A stretch of DNA of 64,000 bases from Symmetrospora coprosmae (Eukaryota > Basidiomycota > Cystobasidiomycetes > Symmetrosporaceae), in NCBI GenBank assembly GCA_008802785.1, contig VUYT01000016.1, positions 1-64,000 on the forward strand, in the 5' to 3' direction. Position 1 is the stretch's first letter, and every line of letters begins with the position of its first letter. The translations under genes were made by a program, and so were the position numbers. The notes beneath the pieces were generated by a model. The model was not told where the DNA came from and made no database searches. It was given only the letters and a program-made list of their open reading frames with translations. Shown here one piece after another: positions 22,957-33,499 of the stretch.

Positions 22957-25900
22957 TCACTCACCCGACTTCGTAATAACGAGCTCGTCGTTGTCGTCGT
23001 CTTCTTCTCCATCGCTGTCGCTGTTGTCCATCAGAGTGACGCCTTGGCTCCTCGCCTGACCAGAGACGATCATCTCGTCGTCATCAAAGTCCATGAGGTT
23101 GACTTGAGCCGCAGGGGCCGTCCCTGGACGCTCAGCTGCCTGTCCATCGTCATGCGCACCAGCCTGCATATCCAGCTCGAGCTTTTCTGCCTCATCCTTC
23201 GCCCGCTGCACAGCCTCCTCATCCTCCTCCTCGCCCTCGACGGGCACAGCAGGGTTGTACCCAAAGCTCTCGAGCATGATCTTCTCCAGCTGCTTCTCCT
23301 TGTTCTCCGCACGCACCTGCTTTGCGAGCTCCTCCTCCTGGTCTTGAGCGACCGCGCGACGCTTCACGATGCGCGGGTCGACAAACTCGTCCGCATTCAT
23401 GTCAATCATCGCGCGCTCACCCGCCGCGTTCCCAGTCCCAGCAGAGGCCGCCTTGAGCACGCCCTCCACCTCCTTCTTCCAACCCCGGTGCGCCGCCATG
23501 CGCTCGCCGAGGTCGTCCGAGCACGTACACACGCGTTCCACCTCGGCATCGCCCCATGCGCGGATCGTGTCGAGCGCAATTTTGCACGCGAGCTGCTTGG
23601 CCGACGCCTGCGAGTGGTGCGTGATGCGCGCCAGCTCAATCTCGTGCCACGTCACAGTCACGACGGCTGGGAGCAGGATATCCGGGCGAGGCGCGACGCT
23701 GGTCGATGGACACATCGAGTCAGCCACGAGCGTACTGCATGAATAAGGGCCAGGGTGGAACCTACTAGATGTCGAGCTTGGAGGCCTGGCACCGCTTGTG
23801 CTGCAGATACAGCCTGAGCCTGGAGGACGGGTCACGCGGCGCGGACTCCTTGTTGGGCAGGAGCCGGAACAAGTCCTCGAAGATCCTGTCGAGCACCTCG
23901 AAAACCGGCTCGAGGTGCCACCCGCAGTCGATGAAGATGGACCCGATGATGCCCTCCACAGCATCAGCAGCCGGCTTTGGCGGGTCGAAGAGCCAGATCT
24001 CAGAGACGAAGTCGTCGTGTACGAACAAGGTCGCTTCTTCGAGCGCGCGATTGAAGTGCTCGCCCAACAGGGGAGTCGAGTGCAGAATGTACCGGTGCAG
24101 CCCGAGCACTTTGAGGGCGAGGTACCCAAGGGCGGAGTTGCTGACGAGCACCGAGCGGAGACGCGTCAGATGAGACGGCGTGGCGGTTGGAAATCGCCGA
24201 CTGAGCCGATCAATGACATAGTTGTCCAGCACGGCGTCACCTAGGAACTCCTCCCTTTCTTGACAATGCGTCGAGGCGTTCGCGAAACTTCGGTGGGTGA
24301 TGGCTTGCATCAGGAGCTGGCCGTAGCTGAACTTGTACCCCAGCATCTCCTCGAGCGGGAGCAGGCCCGGTCCTACGGGCAATCGCGGCACGATCCCTTC
24401 AAGAGTGTAGCGCTCGTGCCAGGGTGTCGGCCCACCGAAGCAGAGCCCGAGTGCGTCCCCAGTCCGTAGCACCGCTTCGAAGCCGCCAGATAGGTATGCA
24501 GCCCCGAGAAGGGCTTCGATGCAGTCTGACAGCGCTCTCCGAGGCACAGTCTTCTGTACCGTCTTGCCGTCCGCAGAGACCGTCCCGTTTTCGAGCGTTG
24601 AAGCAACCCAGGTGCACATGCGGTGGAATTCGGTGAGTAGGTGGTTCTGCAGCCCCTTCTTGATCGCCTTCATCCGTAGGTGCTGGTTGTCGATCGAGTT
24701 CATCCGGCGAGTGGACAGGCCACCTTCGTCTTTGGCCGTGTACCGATTGTAGACGACTATGGTGACGGCCAGCTTCAGTGCAGAATCACCAATCGTTTCC
24801 AGAGTCTGATAGTCCTTGCCGGTGCAGCACATCGGAAGCGTGAGGGCTCTGCATGAAGTGCGCCGCAGGTCAGACCATCGCACTCGAACAAGCCGATGAA
24901 GGGCCGTCAGCCAACTCACTGCGTCACAAGAGGAAATTGTAGAGGTGGCAGCCCCATCGACTGCATCGCTTGTTGAGTGCGCGCCTGGTCGTGTATCGCT
25001 CGCATCAAAGAGGGCAGCCAGCTGAAGGCATTCCAGACGCCGACGGAGATGTTGCTGATCTTGCACAGCGACCAGGGCAGCACGAAGGCATTGACGACGT
25101 CCTTGCTATTCGCCGTTGTCTTGCCTCGAGGCAAGGGATGCAGGTCGACGATGCTGCTCTCCGGGTCAATCATGTCTTCGGCCTCTTCGTCAATCTCGTG
25201 CTGCTTGATCTTGTACTCCCGCCACTTCCAGTCCGGCAGCTCCCACGGCGCCAAGGGTACCAGATCATCCTCATCGACCTCCTGTGGTACGCGTGATGTC
25301 TCGGTTCTCTGGTAGGAGGTATTCGCGCTGTTCTGTGGCGCTGTCGCAGCTGGACTTGCGTTCTGATGTGCCTTGATCGGGTTCAAGTTGTTGCGCACGC
25401 TGAACCAGGGCCGCAGGTGCAGCATCTCCTGTTCCATATCCAGGTCCGTGATGTCGATATTCTCATAGTCCAGCAGATCGATCAGAGCCTGGCCGAAATT
25501 GCCAGTCCGCTCAAAGATGCGGCCTCGGCGCGTGAGACCAATAATTCGCGGCATGTTGCGCGAGTTGAGATCCGGCCTGATGGCGTGGATCGTAAAGACA
25601 TGCTTCCGCATGAACTGCCAGGGCGCCATGACGAGATTGCCGACTGTGAGCTGGGACAGGCTGGCGATGTCTGACTGCGGGTGCTCGAGCGTCGTCCAGT
25701 CGACATCGAAGGTGCCTTTCTCGTTCGACGAAAGAGGGGTGAGGAGGTATAGGAGGGGGCCCGCGATGAGCTTGCGGTTGATGACTTGCTTTATCACCCA
25801 GCGCGTGAACTTGTCGAACTTGGCCAGGGCCGCGTTTCGCTCGGCATCGCGGAAGTTGAGGCGGCGCAATGAAGCGACCTCCACCTTGAATTCCGCTCCT

Positions 25901-28788
25901 GGTTCGTGCATGGTTAAGGGCGCATGTAGATCGAGCCGTTCACCGCAGACGAGCCCGAAGCGCTCCACCTTTCCGTCGGGCGTCGTGACCTTCACCTCGT
26001 TCAGCCAGATGGTCGGACTGTCCTTCGCCCACACATTGCCAAAGACGTTGACCATCTCGACTTCCATCTGCATAGGGAGCGCAGTACGGTCGACGAGCTC
26101 GTCATCGGCATCTCTGGCGTGATCGCCTTTGCCTTCCCGCAGAGGTAGCAGATGGTCATTGAGCACGCCCATTCGGTGTAGAAGCTTGCACGCCTCGAAT
26201 GCTGCAGCCTGCTTGGCGCCTTTCTTGGTGCGCACTTCTGGACCTCGGATCTCTCGATGCTCGGGCGGGAGGAGCGGCATCATTGGCAGATGCGCGGTGA
26301 CGGAGAAGTCCGCGGCGCCAAGGATGGTGAGCTCGTATCGTGGACGAGATGGTGGGGAGTACGCGTCCGTCGGTAGGAGGGCGCAGGCTTCGTCTAGAAG
26401 GGCGATCGCGTTGCCGTAGGTGAGAACAGCGCCAGTCTTTGGCGAGATGTAGCGAGGTGTGTTCTCGAGCTCTGGCTCCTCCAGCTCTCTGTCCTCGTTC
26501 TTCCGCTTCTGCTGCAGCGTCTCCAGCCTTCCTTCAGCTTGAGCATAGCTATGCCACTTGATCTCCTCAACACTATCACGCTCAAGCATGACGATAAATT
26601 CCGAGTCTTTTTTCCGCGCTCGTCCTCGACTTTGGATGTAGCCCTTATAGGTTGTCATCGTATCAAAGCGTACGATGATGTTGCAGTGCGGAAAGTCGAG
26701 TCCTTCCTCGGCTACGTTGGTAGCCACGAGCAGGTTGATCTCACCAGTGCGGAAGGCTTCGACCACGCGCCGTTGCTGTTCGTGCGATAAAAGTCAATCT
26801 TCGCTCTTCCTTTTATCGTGTCACTGCACACTTACGTGCTTGACCGCCATGCCCTCGCTTGCCAAGCGCTCAGCGCCGGTCGTCCCGTGCCCAACGAAAC
26901 TCTCCGGCTTGATGAAAGCTTGAAGAGTCTGGCTCTTGCTCAGGATCATCGCGAGTGCCTGCGCGTACGCGCGCCGCTCAACGAAGATGATGGCGTGGAA
27001 GCCTTGCCTGTGTTGGTAGGTCGCGAGCATGTTGACAAGCTCCTTGACCTTGTCGGTCACGTCGCCCAGCCCGTAGTAAGGCAGCTTGTCGAGGCGCTTC
27101 TTCACTTCGCGATGTAACGCTTCCACCTCGCCGATACGTCCGGAGGCGCGGATCTTTGTGAGAGACGTCTTAGTAGCGACTGGATCGCAGAGCGAGGCGA
27201 GCCAGTTCATGATGTACACATCGCATGCCAATGGACCCAGGGCCTGGGCGGATCAGATTCATCAGTACGGAACGGAGACCTGGCATACGAACTTCTTGCA
27301 CCTACCCTCTTGGTATCGTTGATCCTGTTCATGACCCTGTCGGCATCCACCATGTCCCAAATTTCCAGCTCGTGCAGCATGAGCTCGATATCTGTTTGCG
27401 CCACATGGTGCCCCGTTTCTGAGAAGTAGAGCGGCTTCTCAACGGGCTTCCAGGTGTACCCTTCTGCCTCGATCTTGCTGTCTCTAACGCTGACGATGAC
27501 AGAATCCAGCTTCTCCTCGAGCTTCTTGAAAGCTTGCTCTGGGTTGTCCGGGTTGAACAGTGGCGAGGCGGTGAGACCGAGGATCTGAGGTAGGGCGAAG
27601 TTGCTGTCGCGCTTGCATCGGTGGTACTCGTCCATGATCTGGGCGTAGGCGCTCTTGCCGCGGGCGTGATGGCATTCGTCCTGAAGAGGGGCCAGATGTC
27701 AGTTTGCGGCGCGGCTGATGATACAGCCTTCATGTTTACCAGAATCATCAGAGTGACCTGGAGGAAGGAAGCAGCATAATGTCAGCATTTGAGAGACAAC
27801 TGGAGAGGGCTGGAGCGCCCACCCTATCCAGCGTCCAGTAGGCGTGTGTTAGGACAGCGAGCCAGATCTGCGCAGTCATGACGACGCAGTCTGTCGCTTC
27901 GAACTCCTGCTCCCAGCGCGCCGTATCCCAGAAGTCGACACCTAATAAGACAGTAACATCGCAGGATTGAGCATCTGCCCCGCGTGCCTTGAAGACTAGA
28001 GTATCGCGACTCACCCATGTCGCCCCGGTACGGGCGGACCCGCAGCGAAGTGTTCTTGGCTATCGCTTCGGACTGCTGATCCACGAGCGCGACAGTGGGC
28101 ACAATAAAGACATTGAGCCGATGTACATCGTCTGTCCTGGGTAGTCCGTTGATCCAGCGCATGAGCATGATCTGCAGGGTCAAGCGTGAGCTCTATTGCA
28201 GTCGACAGCTTGCAACGTGTATGGAAGGCAGCGCACAGCGATGAAGGTTTTGCCCATTCCCGTATCCAGCCGGACGATGGCATTCTGCTTCTGGCATATG
28301 CGCAGTATCTCTGACTGGTACGCTCGCGCTCTGCGGATGGTTTCGGAAGGTCAGTCATGTCTGGCCACCGTTGGAAGGGAGGGGCGATTCGCGTGGTCGG
28401 GAGCTCACGCCTGAGAGGAGCACATGCAGAGAGCGTCAGTGATTGAGTACAGTATGAGCTGCACTCGAAGCGGACGCGATGCCTACTTTGTTCTCTGCCG
28501 GAAGCTCGTCCCCGCCCAAAAGGCGAACCATCCTGCCGACAGGCCTCGAGCAAAGGTGATCTATTTCACCTCCTCCTCGTCCAAGCGCAGTGCATAACGA
28601 TTCTTCGCGCCTGCCCTTCCTTGAGCGCCTTCCGAGCGAGGCAAGGTAATCTGCGGACGCGTTCGAAGGCAACCTGTCGAGGCACGGAAGCCATCTGACG
28701 TTTGACGACGTCCTGCTCGGAGGATACCCGCGGCTGCGCAAGCAGACAATCCTGGATGAGGACTAGCAAGCGGATGGCGATCAGGCAT
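22957..28788 (-). CDS. DCL: Dicer (helicase plus two RNase III domains)
   Basis: Dicer cuts dsRNA into small RNAs. The order is: RAYQSEILRICQKQ, Walker A (DTGMGKT) near 28270, DECHHARGKSAYAQIM near 27660 (DExH box), LGLTASP, helicase C with TNVAEEGLDFP and QSRGRARK near 26640, a dimerisation/platform region, then RNase IIIa (LETIGDSALK near 24790, DCIEALLGAAY near 24510) and IIIb (EEFLGDAVLD near 24240, AVEGIIGSIF near 23950). The acidic catalytic residues of both RNase III domains are present. A dsRBD-like remnant (ITHHSQASAKQLACKIALDTI) is followed by a Glu/Asp-rich tail of about 150 residues ending at 22957. I see no clear PAZ. At least eight introns are supported. The start is unresolved: coding is firm from about 28335, and ATG 28788 or a later ATG are candidates. 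Confidence 0.9.
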
Positions 28789-28921
28789 CAACTACATTGC
28801 AATGCAAGGCTGCAACACTCCTCGCTTGTATCTGTACATCATCATCGTGCGCCGACGCCACCCGCACTCCCCTGCACCCGAGCGCTACTGCCGTAGGCCG
28901 ACGAGAGAGCCGAGCCGGTGC

Positions 28922-30500
28922 TCAGTCGCGCACCAGCGTACCACATCGTGCTTTTCCGTTGCAGTTGTTGATGAACTGGAAGGGCAGGATGGAAAGCGAT
29001 CAGCGATGGTCGAAAGCTCCGGTAAGCCCGGCTTCACTCACGTTCATCTCCATCGCCGTCGGGAACTGGTGAGGTGGAAGCGGTGAAGACGGCATGGATC
29101 AGCCAATGCTCACGATCGTGTCCGAGAGAGACAAGAAGAGAGGGCAAGATGAGTGCCCACCTGCAACCAGTGGATGGCGGGATAGTTGAGCTCAGAGTTG
29201 AAGGCTCGCAGCCCCGCTTTTTCGAGCGATGTCCACCATTCGCCCAGCTGCTCCGTCTTGTAGGCGTTCGCCGTCTTTTCTGCGTGGATCTCCATGAGGA
29301 GCTGTCCAAAGGGCAAGTTGCCATCGCCAAAGTCGCCGATGACCTGCGGCAGGTTCTGGAACTCGCAGCCTTCGCAGTCGACCTGAAGTACAGAGGACAA
29401 GATTAAAAGGGTGTCGTCAGACGCGTCACAGATCATGAAGATTAGGCAGAGGCAGAGCCGTATGTACCTTCAAGATGTCGATCCAGTCGACGCCAGCGTG
29501 CTTCATCATGGTCCGCAGGGTCCAGAACTGGTTGCCCCCGACGTTCTCGTCTCGTGCACCAAAGCCGACCTTGTTGAAGTGCGCTCTGCTCGAGATGCTC
29601 TTTGGCGCTGCCTGGAGCTGCGGTCCATACTGTTGTATGCGGGGAGACGAGCGCAAGAGTACGTCAGATTCAGGCACAGTGTGCGTGGCGGCCGGAGCAC
29701 TGGAGACACCCACCTCATCGACGCTAAAGTCAAACATGTAGATGTTGGCATCTGTGCGCTCGAGGACCTCGTACTCCCAGCTCGACTCCTTCTCTACGCC
29801 AATGGAAAAGACGACGAGGTCCTTGCCACGGGTCTGGGCGAGCCGGGGCAGGCCGCAGGTGAACTTGCCGCCGTCGCCCATTCGCCCGATGCGCTCGACC
29901 TCCCACATGCAGGGCCAGCTGGGGAGGAACATGTCCCAGAGGCTGTGTGTACGGCATGGAGGGAGAAGTTGTGCGTGCGCGAATGGCAGCAGCGTCGGCG
30001 GAGGAGGAGAAAGGACGGAAAGAGCCAGTTAGCGAAGTGCCAAGGCTGTCAGGCGATCCTGCAGCTCGCTTCTCGCCGACGACGAAGGCAAGATAGAAGA
30101 CAGGGACACACGTATACATCTGGCCATAGCCCCTCCAGCTCTTGTCGCTGAACATGCGCATGCCCTCGAGCCCGCCTTTCTCCTTGATAAAGGCGGTCCG
30201 CTTGACGACGTGCGTCTGCCAGAGCTGCTCTGCCCGCGCGACGGCCGTCTTGAGGTTCCTAGGGCCAAACGCCGGGTAGGCATTGTCGCCTGCGCCTACC
30301 GGCTGCGTCTCTGCGACACCAAACTGGCCATTGCCAGAGGGAGGGTAGCCGTAGCTCGCGTATCGCTGTCGGATGCTGTCCTGGGATGGCCCAGCGAGCC
30401 AGACGAGCGCGACCAAGGCGGCGCCGGCAATGCTCGCGGTGAAGTAGCGCGGGTGCTGCTGCCGGAAGGACTGCACCGAGCTTCCTACTTTGGCGAGCAT
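28922..30500 (-). CDS. Membrane-anchored methyltransferase-domain protein (Methyltransf_22 type)
   Basis: The ATG at 30500 gives MLAKVGSSVQSFRQQHPR, followed by one hydrophobic segment (FTASIAGAALVALVWLAG, about residues 20-38). This is a type II signal anchor, so the catalytic part is probably lumenal. Later exons read LWDMFLPSWPCMWEVERIG, GDGGKFTCGL, LVVFSIGVEKESSWE, IYMFDFSVDE, GVDWIDILKVDCEGCEF, LLMEIHAE and WLQFPTAMEMNFINNCNG. The order GDGGK, FSIGV, DxSVD and KVDCEG matches the S-adenosylmethionine-type fold of Methyltransf_22 proteins. The penultimate exon is 24 nt (29065-29042) and the last is 54 nt (28975-28922). The substrate is unknown. It lies about 130 bp upstream of the Dicer gene on the same strand. 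Confidence 0.8.
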
Positions 30501-31001
30501 GATGCGCAATGGACGATAGACGATGTTGAGCGTCTGCGCGTGGTGGTGCGGAGGAGGGAGGAAGACGCGCAAGAGAGCTTGGAGCTGGCTCGCGCCGGTT
30601 GGGCCTGCGGTGCTCCGCTTCAGCGCCAAACAGAAGCGACCAAGACGGCAACGGGCAAGGCAGTGCAAGAACAGTGCAAAGGCTGCCACGGAAGATAGCT
30701 TCCACGCTGCTGCTGTGCAATGTGGGCTACTCGTACTACAGTACTTGTGTAGCCTTGCGAGCCTTCCTGCCACGCGCCACACGTAGCGGGAACAGTCATC
30801 GTCATCCCGAGACGCGCCCCGGCATTTCGCATCATGATGGACAGGCACATGTGCCAGGTCGGACAAGAGCGTCTATCCTGCTACACATACCACATTGGAC
30901 CAGAGCAACTACACTACCTGCCCAATCTGACGGGGACCCTTGAACGACTGGCCGAAATCAATCAAGGCCCGATACCGTTGTTTTTTTAGCTGCTCGGTAG
31001 A
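30501..31001. other. Gene-free gap, promoter side of the methyltransferase gene
   Basis: About 500 bp lie between the methyltransferase start and the MFSD5-like stop, both on the minus strand. I see no credible reading frame, RNA gene or TATA element. Confidence 0.4.
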
Positions 31002-32983
31002 TCACACTCGCGTCCGGATGCCCAGGAACATGGCGATGCTCCCAAAGCCGAGCATAGCGACGCTCGCGAGAATGACCATGTCCTTGTGTTCTTCCGCGCC
31101 CGTGATGAGCGAGATGGTGACGAGGACGTTGAGCGGGACGCGGAACAAGGCCGAAAACTGCGGGGGTCCCGGTGTCAGCCTCTCGAGCTCGAGCACCCGC
31201 TGCGTTGCATCGCACCACATCGAAGGATGAGCAGGCACTCACGCTCGCTCGCGCCTCGTCCGGAATCAGGTTGCCCCGCAGCGTGCCCATGATGGGAAAG
31301 TACATGCCGACCGTGGCCTCGAATGCGCAGAACGCCCAGAAGCGGATCGCAAGGGACGTGCTCAGCGCGCTGGTGACGAGGGCCAGGGCGGCCGCAGCGC
31401 AGGTGACGCTTGCGAGACTGGCGTGTCGCTTCACAGTGCTCTCGGCTGGCCCGCCCTCGCTGTCGCTGCTGCTGCCAGAGGACGAGACAATGCCGTAGAT
31501 GAGCGAGCCGAAGCTCATGCACACCATGAAGGCGCTGAAGATGATGCCAAAGGGCAGCACTGTCCCCTTTGCAGTGACAATCTCGAGTGCTGGAACCCAG
31601 AGAAAGACGAAGAGATACATGGCCGTCTCGTAGAAGGTTTGGGTGATGCCGAGGGTGATGAGAGCCGGATCTGAGGGTGCAGAAGGATCAGCACTGTGCT
31701 TGTTTAGATTTACCGCGTGCACATGGGCGGCCGGGAGCCCACCAGCAAAGATCGTCTTTAGAGCGCTTTTGTTGCCTTGGGATTTCTCGCTCGCAGGTCC
31801 AGCCTGCGCCGCACCATCTCCCATGAGCGGCTTGACGGCCTCGACATCATTCTTTCCAGCTCCCACGCCCTTGCCAGCCTCCTCGCCGTAGTTCTCCGTC
31901 CAAGTGGACCGGATAGCCAGCGCAGCGAGGGCAAGGAGGATGGCGCTGGCCAGGAACGGCGCCTTCACGCTTCCAAAGTAGCTGACGATGACGTTTGAGA
32001 AGACGCCCGAGATGGCAGCGACAATGCCGTTGATGAAGGTACACCGAGAGAGGATGCTGCTCAGCTCGCTGTCTGACACACCCAAGTCGTGCGCGGATGA
32101 GATGAGCCAGGCTTCAAAGCAGGAGAAGAGGATGGACTGCGGTGTGCCGGATGTCAGCGCGATCCTGAGCCAGCATCGTGAGGAGCTCCAAAATACAGAA
32201 TACAAGGACTGACTGTGGAGATGCCGCCGAAGACGCGCCCGAGCAGCAGCAGCGGCAAGCTGCGGTACAGCACGATGAGGGACGAGAGGCCGTACGTCCC
32301 GCAGAAAACGAGGCACATCCGCTTCCTGCCACTGAGAGTCCGAACGTGATACACATCAGCCCATTGCGATGGCGCAAGAGCGGTCCGAGAGCGCTGCCGG
32401 ACGCACTACTTGTCTGCCCACTTGCCCACATAGGGTGCAGACACGCCGCCGGCCGTGAAGCCAAAGACGAAGAGCGCCGCTACTGTCCGATCTGCGAACT
32501 CGTATAGGCCAGAGTATAGCGGGTACATGTACGGGCCTGTAGGGGGCCCAGCGATGAAAAGGCGAAGGAAGCAAAGTGGGGAAGCCAGCGTGAGTCGCTT
32601 GGCAGCCTGACGCGCACAGCCGCGCACGGCGTGGAGCGAAGAGGAGCACCACGGACGCACCCTGTAGCCAGTCGGCACCTGCAGGGCAAGCAAAGGATAC
32701 CTCATCAGCATCTGATGGGTCTTGAAGCGCGTGTCCTCTTCGACCCACCCATGACGAGAGCGTAGACAAGGATGTATGCGCGCCACAGCGACCTCGCCGA
32801 GCCAGACTGAGCGAGCGACGGGGGAGTCGCACCAGCAGCTGTAGCGCTGTTTGATGCGCTTGAAGACGATGCATCCTTGCTCGCGGAGCTTCCGGAGCTC
32901 TTGAGGTAGCTCTGTCCCAAAGTGCACGCGGCCGTGACGACGGCAAACAGGACGAAATTCGAAAGGAAGAAATCGGCGGGCAT
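31002..32983 (-). CDS. MFS_5-family carrier, molybdate-anion transporter MFSD5-like
   Basis: The ATG at 32983 gives MPADFFLSNFVLFAVVTAACTLG, a first membrane span. After a Ser/Ala-rich loop the exons give WLQGPYMYPLYSGLYEF, LFVFGFTAGGVSAPYVGKWADK, GRKRMCLVFCGTYGL, LPLLLLGRVFGGIST, ILFSCFEAWLISSAHDLG and later ITQTFYETAMYLFVFLWVPAL, MYFPIMGTLRGNLIPDEARAS and FRVPLNVLVTISLITG. This is the MFSD5 (PF05631) arrangement, including the GWxaDk/GRK loop and the EAWLIS motif. About 10-12 spans are visible, with a cytosolic loop rich in Gly/Ala between the halves. At least four introns are supported by strong signals. The last exon ends GIRTRV at 31002. Relatives transport molybdate in algae and animals. 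Whether it does so here is inferred. Confidence 0.88.
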
Positions 32984-33499
32984 GATGAATGGTTGTCTTC
33001 CGGGTCGATGTGTCGCGCTTAATCCAACGTCTGCGCTGTGGCTCCTTCCGTGTTGAGTATTGTCGTTCCTACGTGGCTCCAGGTGGGGCAGGGTCGCGCG
33101 GTGCTGCAGGACGTGACGTGACGATCCTCCTCTTCTATTGGGATGGGATGGTGAACCCGGCGAGCTGCTTGCAGTGCAAGTGGAAGGGTGCGTGTATGTG
33201 ATGCCCGTTGAGGGGATATATATATGGGGAAGGAGGAGGAGAGAAGAGAGAGATGAAGCTCGGATGAGGATACAGTACGGCCAAGCATCCATCCGGCAGG
33301 CAGGCACGCGGCTCTGAGCAGGGCAAGCGGGCGAGCGGGCAAGCGGCTGCCGGGCAGAGGAGAGGGCGGACAGAAGAGGGGGGCAGCAGGCAGCAAGGAC
33401 AGGACACACACGACACGGCACAGGTTGTCCTCCTTCCCACCCATCTTGACCTCATATCAATCACCCACGCACCCACACGCCCAAGCAGTCCACACCACA
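32984..33499. promoter_or_regulatory. Divergent promoter region with alternating TA box at 33215-33226
   Basis: This 516-bp gap lies between the divergent MFSD5-like and HRP1-like starts. A GATATATATATGGG element at about 33215-33228 reads as a TATA-like box on both strands. Downstream toward HRP1 there are GA-rich, GCA-rich and CACAC-rich leader sequences. No gene is visible. Confidence 0.5.
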
